Source of the DNA: Gammaproteobacteria bacterium | GTDB taxonomy: Bacteria; Pseudomonadota; Gammaproteobacteria; Pseudomonadales; Porticoccaceae | Reading direction: 5' to 3' | Assembly: GCA_003646355.1 (NCBI GenBank) | Contig: QNFO01000026.1 | Location: 1 to 9,543 of the forward strand | DNA: 9,543 nucleotides | Shown: one piece after another, positions 1 to 7,490 of the stretch | Numbering within the stretch: position 1 is the stretch's first letter | Layout of the letters: every line of letters begins with the position of its first letter | Notes under the pieces: generated by a model | What the model was told of the DNA's origin: nothing | Databases searched by the model: none | What the model saw: only the letters and a program-made list of their open reading frames with translations | Translations under genes and position numbers: made by a program

Positions 1-327
1 GGCGTCGAAGCGGCAGGGCTGGGCATCGGTGAGGCCGGTTTTCAGCAGGTAGTGCTGGGCGGCGCTAATCAGTCGCGCCTGTTTACGAGCATCAATACTT
101 TGCGCGGCACCGCCAAACCCGGGGTTGCTGCGCAAGCGTACCTCAACAAACACTAGTGTGTCCCCGTCGCGGGCAATAATGTCGATTTCACCGCGCTGGG
201 TGCGGTAGTTGCGCTCGACAATTTTTAGACCCTGCTGGCTGAGGTAGTGGCAGGCTGCATTTTCTGCCGTGGCGCCACTATTGGCTTTGTCGGCAGGACG
301 CTTTGAGCGGAAGGGAAGCCTGACCAT
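1..327 (-). CDS. yraN: YraN/UPF0102 family nuclease-like protein, 3' end cut by window edge
   Basis: The minus strand from ATG at 327-325 stays open to the window edge, giving 109 residues. The family is usually about 115-130 residues, so only the C-terminal tail is missing. UPF0102 proteins have a small restriction-endonuclease-like fold; their cellular role is not settled. The diagnostic motifs are visible: GEIDII at residues 46-51, VFVEVR at 59-64 and FGGAAQSID at 71-79. D49, E62 and R64 form a PD-(D/E)xK-like set, in which Arg at the last position is common in this family. The visible end (PCRFDA) matches the conserved CRFD segment. The start lies 11 bases after the lpoA stop, with AAAGG about 8 bases upstream, so the gene is probably co-transcribed with lpoA, as in other gammaproteobacteria. 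Family assignment is secure; biochemical function is not. Confidence 0.93.
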   Translation of the reverse strand, partial: MVRLPFRSKRPADKANSGATAENAACHYLSQQGLKIVERNYRTQRGEIDIIARDGDTLVFVEVRLRSNPGFGGAAQSIDARKQARLISAAQHYLLKTGLTDAQPCRFDA

Positions 328-338
328 TTGCGCTGCCT

Positions 339-2189
339 TTAATCGGCTTTTAGTTCGGGGGCCAGTCGTACTTTGCCACGGTGAAATTCCGCCCAGGGAT
401 AGCTGTGTTGAATACGATCGTTGGCACCGAGGGTGAGCGTACCGGTGTGACCAAAAAATGGGGTTTGCGGATAGGCGCGCATCATGTCGGCCCACTGGTG
501 CAGCTGATAGGCATCGACCCCAAGGGCAAAAAGGTTGCGATAGGTCGATATCAAGGTGGCGGTGGGCTTGAGCTTGTCCGACACGGTGCCGGGTATGGTC
601 CAGGGCATGGCGCTAAAGCGAATGCCCTCCAAATCGCGGTTGCGCCCGGGGTTTTCGGTGCCGGTATAAATATGGGACGTGGCGTAGGTGGGCAGGTCTG
701 CGGCGTAGTAAAAGTCCAGCGTCGGCTTGATCTGTCGACCCTGATCCGGATAGGCGATGATGAAAATCATGTCGATATCTTGCCGCCGTTGCTCCGTCAT
801 TTCGATGCTTTTACCCAAAGTGCGGCGCAGTTTATTGCGGCGTTGTTTACTTTGGTCGAGCAGCAGAGCGGGCCTGACAGTGGCTGAAAAGTCGGTTTGT
901 TTGAGGCTGTAGGGCTCTGCGGTAATTAAACGGCCGCCGAGCTCAGTCCAGTATTTATGAAAGGCCTTGCGCGCTGTCGCGGCCCACTTGGTGTCGGGGG
1001 TGATAAGCAGAGCCGAACGATGGCCTTCAAGCCAGGCGCGTTGGGCGATTTGGCGCGCCTCGTCATCAACGGAGAGACCAAATTGCAGCAGCTTTTCGTG
1101 GGGCGGCGCGAGGGCCTGGTCGCTTTCGTTCAAATAATTGAGGCCGACAAGCGGTGTCGATAGTGAGGGCAGAGCGGCGAGTGCCGCCAGGTTTTCTTTG
1201 CGCAGTGGCCCGATAATAATTTCGGCACCGCCAGCGACGGCCTGCTGATAAAGGCCGCTAATGTCGGTGCTGTTGGTATCGTAAATATGCAGCGGTGCGG
1301 TGATGCCTTCGCTTTCAAGAATGTCGTAATAGGCGCTGAGGAAACCTTCGAGGATAGTTTTTCCGGCGCGGGCATATTTGCCACTTAAAGGCAGTAGCAG
1401 AGCCAGTTGGCCAGGTATGGCATTGGCGACGGCTTCAATTTGACTCTGGCTGGAGGGTGGAAAGAGAGCCGCCGGATGACCGGGCCAGCGACTATGCCAC
1501 AGCTTTAATTGCTCGGCCCAACGGCGCAGGTCGCCCTGGTACTGGCGACCCAGTAGCGCGAGGTTGTACCAGCCCTTCAATGTACGGTTGGCGGCGGCTG
1601 TTTCGAGTGTGCCCAGTGTTGTGTCGGGGGTGTCGATCAGCAGTTGCCAGATTTTTTCATGGGTCTCGATAATGTCAGCGGGCTGGGCTTGAAGGTGAGA
1701 GAGGGCGATGTACTCGTGGGTGGCGCTTTCATCTTCACCGAGCAGGGAAAATAAATCGGCACGCTTACTGCGCCAGGCTGTTTTTTGTTCGAGAGGGATG
1801 TCGTTGAACAGGGCTTCCAGCTCGGGGTTGGTGAGTAGATCTCGGGCCGCGAAATACTCGCCCTGTTCGAGCAGCACATCACTGTAGAGGACGGAGTAAT
1901 CAAGCAGTTGCTGTCCGGATAGCTGGCTGGACTCGATTTTTTCAAGCACATCTTTGACGGCGGGCTTGTTGTTGAGTCGGGTATAGAGCTTTGCGGCTTC
2001 AATCAATAATGCTTCGCGCAGTGGTGAGACACTGTTTTGGGCTTGGCTGATATTCGCATTAGCCTGTTGTAGCAGACGCTCTTGCTCAGTTGGTACGGGT
2101 GGGGGCGGCGTTGTTGGCACATCGGCACAGGCCGAAATCAGCAGAGTGATCAGCAATAAAATAGCTTGCAGGCGAAAACTGGGGAGCAT
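339..2189 (-). CDS. lpoA: Penicillin-binding protein activator LpoA (outer-membrane lipoprotein)
   Basis: This 616-residue protein sits between E. coli LpoA (678) and H. influenzae LpoA (575) in length. LpoA is anchored in the outer membrane and reaches through the periplasm to activate the peptidoglycan synthase PBP1a. Residues 1-20 are a lipoprotein signal ending in the lipobox ISAC with Cys21 as the lipidation site. The +2 residue is Ala, so there is no inner-membrane retention signal. A Pro-rich linker (27-33) follows. Residues about 35-245 form a helical TPR-like domain ending in the typical WHSRWPGHPAA segment (231-241). From about 258 (IPGQLALLLPLSGKYARAG) to the end is a periplasmic-binding-protein-like domain. 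The ATG at 2189 directly precedes a good signal peptide, although the ribosome site is weak. It leads into yraN. Its usual divergent neighbour rsmI is not adjacent here but about 6 kb away. Confidence 0.95.
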   Translation of the reverse strand: MLPSFRLQAILLLITLLISACADVPTTPPPPVPTEQERLLQQANANISQAQNSVSPLREALLIEAAKLYTRLNNKPAVKDVLEKIESSQLSGQQLLDYSVLYSDVLLEQGEYFAARDLLTNPELEALFNDIPLEQKTAWRSKRADLFSLLGEDESATHEYIALSHLQAQPADIIETHEKIWQLLIDTPDTTLGTLETAAANRTLKGWYNLALLGRQYQGDLRRWAEQLKLWHSRWPGHPAALFPPSSQSQIEAVANAIPGQLALLLPLSGKYARAGKTILEGFLSAYYDILESEGITAPLHIYDTNSTDISGLYQQAVAGGAEIIIGPLRKENLAALAALPSLSTPLVGLNYLNESDQALAPPHEKLLQFGLSVDDEARQIAQRAWLEGHRSALLITPDTKWAATARKAFHKYWTELGGRLITAEPYSLKQTDFSATVRPALLLDQSKQRRNKLRRTLGKSIEMTEQRRQDIDMIFIIAYPDQGRQIKPTLDFYYAADLPTYATSHIYTGTENPGRNRDLEGIRFSAMPWTIPGTVSDKLKPTATLISTYRNLFALGVDAYQLHQWADMMRAYPQTPFFGHTGTLTLGANDRIQHSYPWAEFHRGKVRLAPELKAD

Positions 2190-2393
2190 TGTTGACTCTA
2201 TATTTAGTGGCGAGGGGCTTAGCCCCTGTGAATAGACTCTGTGCAGGTAAATTAACAGTGGCTATGGTACAGCGCGAGTTGGGGATACTCCAGATAGATA
2301 ATCGCTGGATGCTATGAAGGTGTTTTCTGCTTATGCTGGGTGCATTCATTTTAGGAAAGCCCTGAACAAGCCAATTGAGCGGAGATAATAAGA
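2190..2393. promoter_or_regulatory. Divergent intergenic region between lpoA and the SnoaL-like gene
   Basis: This 204-base gap must carry promoters for both lpoA (leftward) and the SnoaL-like gene (rightward). I found no convincing -35/-10 pair on either strand. A short perfect hairpin, AGGGGC-TTA-GCCCCT at 2213-2227, lies about 24 bases upstream of the lpoA start and would fall in the lpoA leader if transcription begins further upstream. GGAG at 2381-2384 is a well-spaced ribosome binding site for the gene starting at 2394. Confidence 0.4.
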
Positions 2394-2876
2394 ATGCAAA
2401 ACTTTGCCAAAAAAGTAGCCCGCTTTGCCCAGGCTGTAGAACAACGCGATGGCCCGGCCTTCGCCGCTTTGTTTACCCCAGATGCCCTTTACCACGATGC
2501 CATTTATGGCGCTGTTCATGGTCGTGAGGCGATAGAGAAAATGATGGTCGATGACTGGTATCGCGATGGCGATCGCTGGCTTTGGGATATGCACGAGCCG
2601 GTGTGCGACGCCGAACGGGGCTATGCTCACTATGTTGCCAGCTTTACCTCGTTGAACCGTTTTAGCAGCGGCCAGCGTGTGGTTGCTAAGGGGGTCGCCA
2701 TGTTTGGCTTCGACGGTGAGCTATTTAGTCGTTACCACGAAGTTGCCAATGGCACGCCGGCGCTATGGGATTTGCAGGTGCGGGGCGAACACCTTGAGCG
2801 AGTGGTGAAAGGCATTGCCGATGAACAGCGGGCAAGTGTGGCACTGGCCGCCCATTACTCAGCGCCGCCCCTGTAG
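2394..2876 (+). CDS. SnoaL-like / NTF2-fold (nuclear transport factor 2 family) protein
   Basis: This 160-residue protein has the pattern of SnoaL-like domains: an N-terminal helix pair (residues about 1-22), the FTPDALYHDAIYGAVHGREAI segment at about 27-46, an MVDDWYRDGDRW strand/helix region at 51-62, then alternating strands containing FTSLNRF (84-90) and VVAKGVAMFGFDGELFSRYHEV (97-117). The fold is a conical alpha+beta barrel that forms a pocket for small hydrophobic molecules. Members include polyketide cyclases, ketosteroid isomerases, dehydratases and many uncharacterised proteins. Candidate polar pocket residues are Asp30, His34, Asp35, Arg113 and His115, chosen by position only. GGAG lies 9 bases before the ATG. 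An intrinsic terminator follows, so it is probably monocistronic. Being next to two ketone monooxygenases hints at a role on the same substrate class, but the reaction is unknown. Confidence 0.8.
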   Translation: MQNFAKKVARFAQAVEQRDGPAFAALFTPDALYHDAIYGAVHGREAIEKMMVDDWYRDGDRWLWDMHEPVCDAERGYAHYVASFTSLNRFSSGQRVVAKGVAMFGFDGELFSRYHEVANGTPALWDLQVRGEHLERVVKGIADEQRASVALAAHYSAPPL

Positions 2877-2946
2877 GTCGTTGAGAAGACGATAGAAAAA
2901 CCAGTTATTAGCCTTATTCGGGCCAGGGGTTTATTATCCGGGGCTG

Positions 2947-2972
2947 GCCGCACCTTGGTGCGGCAGGTTTTA
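2947..2972 (+). terminator. Intrinsic terminator after the SnoaL-like gene
   Basis: A perfect 7-bp GC-rich stem, GCCGCAC (2947-2953) and GTGCGGC (2958-2964), with a CTTG loop is followed by AGG and a short T-run (2968-2972). It lies about 70 bases after the SnoaL-like stop codon and separates that gene from the first BVMO. Between it and about 3130 I see no other gene or convincing element. Confidence 0.75.
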
Positions 2973-3137
2973 TACAGTTTGCTAGCCGTAAACTTGGCTG
3001 TTGTCGTTGCCAGGAGGCATGCCCTGAAACACCTCGATGCTACATCAGCACAGGTTGTTACTTTGCCGGAGAGGCTTAGGATCCGGTGCTTTTCGCTGTC
3101 TCGGTAGTCGCTGGTGAAAAAAATAATTTTGCGTGTT

Positions 3138-3197
3138 GTTAAGTGGTTTTACACTTAACTCGCCATCTGATTGACAAGGTATTTACAACTTAACTCG
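3138..3197 (+). promoter_or_regulatory. Repeat-rich promoter/operator candidate upstream of the first BVMO
   Basis: A perfect 8-bp inverted repeat, GTTAAGTG (3138-3145) and CACTTAAC (3152-3159) with a 6-base centre, has the form of a dimeric repressor or activator site. Overlapping it is a direct repeat: TTTACACTTAACTCG (3148-3162) recurs as TTTACAACTTAACTCG (3182-3197), with the shared CTTAACTCG exactly 35 bases apart. A consensus -35 hexamer TTGACA lies between the copies at 3171-3176, but a matching -10 at standard spacing is poor; GATACT at 3197-3202 is the nearest candidate with a long 20-base spacer. A poor -10 with flanking repeats would suit a regulator-dependent promoter. No regulator gene is in the window. 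The ribosome site AGGAG (3212-3216) follows, 8 bases before the ATG. Confidence 0.5.
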
Positions 3198-3224
3198 ATA
3201 CTTAAACTACTAGGAGATTGAACG

Positions 3225-5042
3225 ATGAGTGAAGCTAAACCCTATACAACTGATCCCGCTGAGCTGGGTTTTGACCCGGAAAAGCTTCGTGCTAAATACA
3301 ATCACGAGCGTGATAAGCGCGTTCGTAAAGAAGGCTTTGGTCAATATAAAGCCGCAGCCGGAGATCTGGAAGAGTACATGGTCGACCGTTATGTCGACCC
3401 CGGTTATACCCGTGAGCCGCTGACTGACGAAGTTGAAGTAGCGATTATCGGTGGTGGCTACGGCGGCCTGCTGGCGGGTGCTCGTTTGCGTGAAATTGGC
3501 GTTGAAAGCATTCGCATGATCGATAAAGCCGGTGACTTTGGTGGCACCTGGTACTGGAACCGCTACCCCGGTGCTCAGTGCGATATTGAAGCTTACGTTT
3601 ATATGCCCCTGCTCGACGAGCTGGACTACGTGCCCACAGAGCGCTATGCCCACGCCCCTGAATTACTGGAGCACAGCAAGAGTATCGCCAATAAGTATGA
3701 CCTGTACAAAGATACCGTCTTCCAGACTGAAGTCACGGAAATGAACTGGGACGAGAACATCAAGCGCTGGATTATTCACACTAATCGCGGCGATGCGATG
3801 AAAGCCAAATACGTTGCCATGGCCAATGGCCCACTGACACGCCCCAAGTTGCCCGGCATTCCCGGTGTTGAAAAATTCAAAGGCCATACCTTCCACACCA
3901 GCCGTTGGGATTACGACTACACGGGTGGTGGCCCAGGTGGTGGCATGAGCAAGTTGGCTAACAAACGCGTGGGTATTATTGGCACCGGCGCTACTGGCAT
4001 TCAGTGCATTCCTCACCTCGGTGAAGATGCCAAGTCACTGTGTGTATTTCAGCGTACGCCAACATCGGTTGATGCACGTTATAACGCGCCCACCAATCCT
4101 GAGTGGAAAGCGAAGTTAAAGCCCGGTTGGCATAAAAAGCGCGTCGAAAACTTTAACAACACACTGGGCGGCAGCTATACCGATGACGATATGGTTGGTG
4201 ATGGCTGGACTGATATTTTCCGAAATGTCGGTGGCATCGTTACCGGTGAAGTTGAAGATTTGACTCCCGAGCAAAAAGACGAAGTCTTTGAGCTGGGTGA
4301 TTTCAAGAAAATGCAGGAAATTCGCGACCGCACAGCGAGTATTGTTGAGGATCCCGAGACTGCAGAAAAGCTTAAGGCTTACTATCGCCAGTTCTGCAAG
4401 CGCCCTGGTTTCCACGACGAATATCTGCAAACTTACAACCGTTCCAATGTGACCCTGGTTGACACCAATGGTCAGGGCGTCGATGAAATCACCGAGAAAG
4501 GTGTGATTGTCGATGGTGTGGAATACGAGCTGGATTGCCTGATTTTCTCCACTGGCTTTGAAACGGGTTCTAGCTACACTAAGCAATCAGGTTACGACTT
4601 GATCGGTCGCAACAAGGTTTCATTGGCCGAGAAGTGGGCTACCGGTTTGGCGACTTACCACGGCTTGCAGACGCACAGCTTCCCCAACTGCTTCATTCTT
4701 GGCTTTACTCAAACGGGTGTTACACCCAATGCTACCCACATGCTTGATGAGCAGGCCAGTCAAATGGCCTTCATCCTCAAGCAGGCGCGAGCAAAAAATG
4801 CCGAAACTGTTGAAGTGACTCAGGCAGCGGAAGATGAGTGGTGTGCTATTTGTGACAGCTACGGTGATAAAACCGAGAAGATGATGGCTCAGTGCACCCC
4901 GGGTTACTACAACAACGAAGGTGGTGGCGCTAACAAGAATGGTTTTATTTCAGGTCAGTACGGCGGTGGTGCTGTGCAGTTCTTCAAGATCCTCGAAGAG
5001 TGGCGTGAAGAAGGCAATATGCAAGGTGTTGAAGTTAAGTAA
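3225..5042 (+). CDS. Type I Baeyer-Villiger monooxygenase (FAD/NADPH), CPDMO-like, copy 1
   Basis: This 605-residue flavoprotein should convert ketones to esters or lactones using NADPH and O2. The first Rossmann motif GGGYGG (residues 76-81) binds FAD; GGTWYWNRYPGAQCD (106-120) follows, its Asp120 matching active-site Asp66 of phenylacetone monooxygenase (PAMO). The type I BVMO fingerprint FKGHTFHTSRWD spans 218-229. The second Rossmann motif GTGATG (253-258) binds NADPH. CKRP (391-394) carries Arg393, equivalent to catalytic Arg337 of PAMO, and is followed by the usual YNRSNVTLVDT segment. It is about 60 residues longer than PAMO at the N-terminus; the FDPEKLRAKY...ERDKR...GQY extension (16-41) is typical of the CPDMO-like group. 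AGGAG 8 bases upstream supports the start. No signal peptide is seen, so it is cytoplasmic. The substrate cannot be read from sequence; large-ring, steroid-like or long-chain ketones are possible. Confidence 0.93.
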   Translation: MSEAKPYTTDPAELGFDPEKLRAKYNHERDKRVRKEGFGQYKAAAGDLEEYMVDRYVDPGYTREPLTDEVEVAIIGGGYGGLLAGARLREIGVESIRMIDKAGDFGGTWYWNRYPGAQCDIEAYVYMPLLDELDYVPTERYAHAPELLEHSKSIANKYDLYKDTVFQTEVTEMNWDENIKRWIIHTNRGDAMKAKYVAMANGPLTRPKLPGIPGVEKFKGHTFHTSRWDYDYTGGGPGGGMSKLANKRVGIIGTGATGIQCIPHLGEDAKSLCVFQRTPTSVDARYNAPTNPEWKAKLKPGWHKKRVENFNNTLGGSYTDDDMVGDGWTDIFRNVGGIVTGEVEDLTPEQKDEVFELGDFKKMQEIRDRTASIVEDPETAEKLKAYYRQFCKRPGFHDEYLQTYNRSNVTLVDTNGQGVDEITEKGVIVDGVEYELDCLIFSTGFETGSSYTKQSGYDLIGRNKVSLAEKWATGLATYHGLQTHSFPNCFILGFTQTGVTPNATHMLDEQASQMAFILKQARAKNAETVEVTQAAEDEWCAICDSYGDKTEKMMAQCTPGYYNNEGGGANKNGFISGQYGGGAVQFFKILEEWREEGNMQGVEVK

Positions 5043-5073
5043 AACACCTTTGTAAACTGTTTGTTTAGTCAGC

Positions 5074-5193
5074 GTAGCCGCTATTGCCTGGCAATAGCAG
5101 CTACATTCACCCCTGGGCTTATTGCGCCAATAGTCGTGTGATTTCAGGGGTGAAAAGCTGGCATTATTTTAGGCTTTAAGCCGACAATAATGC
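5074..5193 (+). other. Cluster of three consecutive hairpins downstream of the first BVMO
   Basis: Three inverted repeats lie end to end after the BVMO stop. First, GTAGC (5074-5078), one mismatch, GCTATTGC (5080-5087), loop CTG, GCAATAGC (5091-5098), one mismatch, GCTAC (5100-5104). Second, a perfect 10-bp arm pair, TTCACCCCTG (5106-5115) and CAGGGGTGAA (5145-5154), enclosing a smaller hairpin TATTG-CGC-CAATA (5120-5132). Third, GCATTATT (5161-5168) and AATAATGC (5186-5193) with an inner GGCT/AGCC stem. None is followed by a clear T-run, so these are not textbook terminators. They could stop transcription weakly, protect the 3' end of the upstream mRNA, or be a small structured RNA or mobile-repeat relic. 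Confidence 0.5.
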
Positions 5194-5220
5194 GTTTATA
5201 AAAATAATAATTAGGTTTTA

Positions 5221-5442
5221 TCAGGCTGTGGCACACACCGGCAATGATAATATCGGCAATGGATGCCAGCCTTCTTTCTTATACGCCTTCAAAAAGTTGG
5301 AAGCTAAACTGTCAGTACATCGACAATAATCCATCCCCGCCTTTTTATGTCTTGTTTTGCCATAGACACGAATGCCATCGGCACTTATAAATGAGTCTTC
5401 GATTCCGTATTTACTGAATGCCTGATCGTTAACGACCTGATT
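5221..5442 (-). pseudogene. Possible remnant of a reverse-strand coding sequence
   Basis: In the gap between the two BVMOs, one minus-strand frame is open for 73 codons, from just after an in-frame TAG at 5445-5443 to a TGA at 5223-5221. The predicted peptide looks protein-like, with segments such as SKYGIEDSFISADGIRVYG and NFLKAYKKEGWHPLPIL, and about three fifths of its codons begin with a purine. The only ATG lies about halfway in, and I see no ribosome site, so as it stands it is not an intact gene. I do not recognise the family. It may be the 3' part of a decayed gene or a chance open frame in AT-rich DNA. The rest of the 5194-5498 stretch is AT-rich and shows no convincing promoter. Confidence 0.22.
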
Positions 5443-5498
5443 CTAGAAAATTAAAAGCTAAATAATAATTTTAAGTTTTTGACAGAAAGGTAATTATC

Positions 5499-7391
5499 AT
5501 GAGTACAACGAAAACAGCAGCCGGTTGTGTACTTGCCGAGCAGCGAAAATTTTCAGACTTTCCCGCCTCAAGTCCCGTTGCCGAAAAACTGGCCTCGGGA
5601 AAACTTGGTTTTGACCCCGATGAGCTACGCGCCAAATATGCCTTTGAGCGTGATAAGCGTATCCGTCCCGAGGGCCGAGGCCAGTATCAAGAAATGACCG
5701 GCAGCCTCGACGTTTTTGTCAATGACCCTTTTGTTAAGCAGGGCCTGGAGCGCGACGCCGTGCAGCGCGATGTAGACGTATTGATCGTCGGCGGCGGCTT
5801 TGGTGGTCTACTCGGTGGCGCTCACTTGCGCGAAGCCGGGGTAAAAGACATCTGTATTATTGAAAAGGGTGGCGACTTTGGCGGTACCTGGTACTGGAAC
5901 CGCTATCCCGGTGCCCAGTGTGATGTTGAGTCCTATCTCTATCTGCCGCTATTGGAAAAGCTCGGCTATATGCCGAAAGAAAAATACGCCTTCGGCCCCG
6001 AAATTCTCGAGCACAGCCTGGCCATCGCCAAAGAATACAATCTCTACGACGGCGCTCTACTCGAGACCGGCGTTACCGATATGAGCTGGGACGAGAGCAT
6101 TCAACGCTGGGTGGTTAAAACAGATCGCGGCGATGTTCTCAAGGCGCGCTTTATCTCCCTGGCCACCGGTATTTTAGCGAAACCAAAACTACCTAAAATT
6201 GCCGGCATCACCGATTTTAAGGGCCATGTCTTTCACACCAGTCGTTGGGATTTCGATTACACCAAGGGCGACACCCTGGGTAATTTGACCGGTTTGAACG
6301 ACAAGCGCGTGGGCATTATCGGTACTGGCCCCACGGCCCTGCAGTGTATTCCACACCTGGGTGCGGATTCGAAAGAACTCTTCGTTTTCCAGCGCACACC
6401 GTCGGCGATTGACGTGCGTGGTAATCACCCCACGAACCCCCGCTGGGTCGACTCATTAAAACCGGGCTGGCAGGCGCGGCGCATGGAAAACTTCAACATC
6501 ATCACCAACGGTGGCTATCAGGAGCAAGATCTGGTCAACGATGGCTGGACTGACCTGTTCCGTGGGCTGGTGGGTGCAGAGGGCAAGTCTGAAGAACAGA
6601 AGAACATGTCGGCGGAAGAGAAAGATGCCATCAAGGAAATTGCCCACTTCCAGAAGATGGAAGAAGTGCGCGCCCGCGTTGACGCAATTGTGGTCGACAA
6701 AGACACGGCCGAAAATCTGAAAGCCTATTATCGCCCCTTCTGTAAGCGACCCTGTTTTCACGACGACTATTTGAAAACGTTTAACCGCCCCAGTGTCACT
6801 CTGGTCGATACCGACGGTAAAGGCGTGGAAGTCATCACCGAAAAGGGCGTGGTCATTGCTGGCGTTGAATATGAACTCGACTGCCTGATTGTTGCCACCG
6901 GTTTTGAAACTGGCGAAGGATTTACCTCCGCCTCGGGTTTTGAAATCAATGGTCGCGACGGCAGTAAGCTGAGCGAAAAATGGGCCAATGGTCCGGCGAC
7001 CATGCACGGCATGTTTAGCCACGGCTTCCCCAACTGCTTCTTTATGGGCTTGTTTCAGACCGGTTTGACCGTGAGTTTGCCTCACACGCTGAACGAGCAG
7101 GCAGAGCACATCGCCTATGTGATTGGCCAGAGCAAAGAGCGGGATCTGGGTGTGCTTGAAGTCAGCCAACAACGTCAGGATGACTGGTGTGCGACCATCC
7201 GCAGTAAGGCTCACAATAACGAGGAGTTTTTCAACACCTGTACCCCCGGCTACTACAATAACGAGGGCAAGGGCGGTGTTAATGCCCACAACTTCCTCAC
7301 CAATCAGTACGGTGGTGGGCCGATAGAGTTTTTCGAGATTCTTAAAAACTGGCGCGAAGAGGGTGGTCTGCAGGGTTTAGATGTTTCATAA
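5499..7391 (+). CDS. Type I Baeyer-Villiger monooxygenase (FAD/NADPH), CPDMO-like, copy 2
   Basis: This 630-residue paralogue of the upstream BVMO matches it along its whole length, by eye at roughly half to two thirds of positions. All functional motifs are intact: FAD-binding GGGFGG (98-103), GGTWYWNRYPGAQCD (128-142, with Asp142), the fingerprint FKGHVFHTSRWD (240-251), the NADPH motif GTGPTA (275-280) and CKRP (415-418, with catalytic-type Arg417). It begins about 22 residues further upstream than copy 1, with a polar tail that is not a signal peptide. AAAGG 8 bases before the ATG supports this start. Differences likely to affect substrate choice include GTGPTA versus GTGATG, SAIDVRGNH versus TSVDARYNA after the RTP motif, and LFQTGLTVSLPHTL versus FTQTGVTPNATHML near residue 518. 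Divergence is too great for a recent duplication. A bidirectional terminator ends the unit. Confidence 0.93.
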   Translation: MSTTKTAAGCVLAEQRKFSDFPASSPVAEKLASGKLGFDPDELRAKYAFERDKRIRPEGRGQYQEMTGSLDVFVNDPFVKQGLERDAVQRDVDVLIVGGGFGGLLGGAHLREAGVKDICIIEKGGDFGGTWYWNRYPGAQCDVESYLYLPLLEKLGYMPKEKYAFGPEILEHSLAIAKEYNLYDGALLETGVTDMSWDESIQRWVVKTDRGDVLKARFISLATGILAKPKLPKIAGITDFKGHVFHTSRWDFDYTKGDTLGNLTGLNDKRVGIIGTGPTALQCIPHLGADSKELFVFQRTPSAIDVRGNHPTNPRWVDSLKPGWQARRMENFNIITNGGYQEQDLVNDGWTDLFRGLVGAEGKSEEQKNMSAEEKDAIKEIAHFQKMEEVRARVDAIVVDKDTAENLKAYYRPFCKRPCFHDDYLKTFNRPSVTLVDTDGKGVEVITEKGVVIAGVEYELDCLIVATGFETGEGFTSASGFEINGRDGSKLSEKWANGPATMHGMFSHGFPNCFFMGLFQTGLTVSLPHTLNEQAEHIAYVIGQSKERDLGVLEVSQQRQDDWCATIRSKAHNNEEFFNTCTPGYYNNEGKGGVNAHNFLTNQYGGGPIEFFEILKNWREEGGLQGLDVS

Positions 7392-7431
7392 ACCTGGCTT
7401 TGAGCGGCTTGCCGTAAGATAGTTTAGCTCA

Positions 7432-7472
7432 TAAAAAAACGGCAATACTTTTAAGGTATTGCCGTTTTTTTA
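7432..7472. terminator. Strong bidirectional intrinsic terminator
   Basis: A perfect 9-bp stem, CGGCAATAC (7440-7448) and GTATTGCCG (7456-7464), is flanked by a run of seven A on the left (7433-7439) and seven T on the right (7465-7471). It can therefore work in both directions. It lies between the convergent second BVMO (stop at 7391) and the copper-storage gene (stop at 7491), and ends both transcripts. Confidence 0.92.
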
Positions 7473-7490
7473 TGGGTATTCATTGGCTCT

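Noticed and set aside
381..887. A 168-codon plus-strand open frame opposite lpoA
   Set aside because: lpoA on the other strand is a clear full-length family member; the plus-strand product is Gly/Val-rich with no motif and no ribosome site.
2983..3039. Short minus-strand frame with a protein-like end (QGMPPGNDNSQVYG)
   Set aside because: It has fewer than 20 codons between stops and lacks upstream coding continuity, so it cannot be separated from chance.
5479..5484. TTGACA just upstream of the second BVMO
   Set aside because: It lies about 15 bases before the ATG and next to the ribosome site, too close to act as a -35 box for that gene.
6456..7289. A 277-codon open frame on the minus strand
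   Set aside because: It lies entirely inside the second BVMO, which has full-length motif support. The reverse frame is a mirror of its codon bias and has no recognisable domain.
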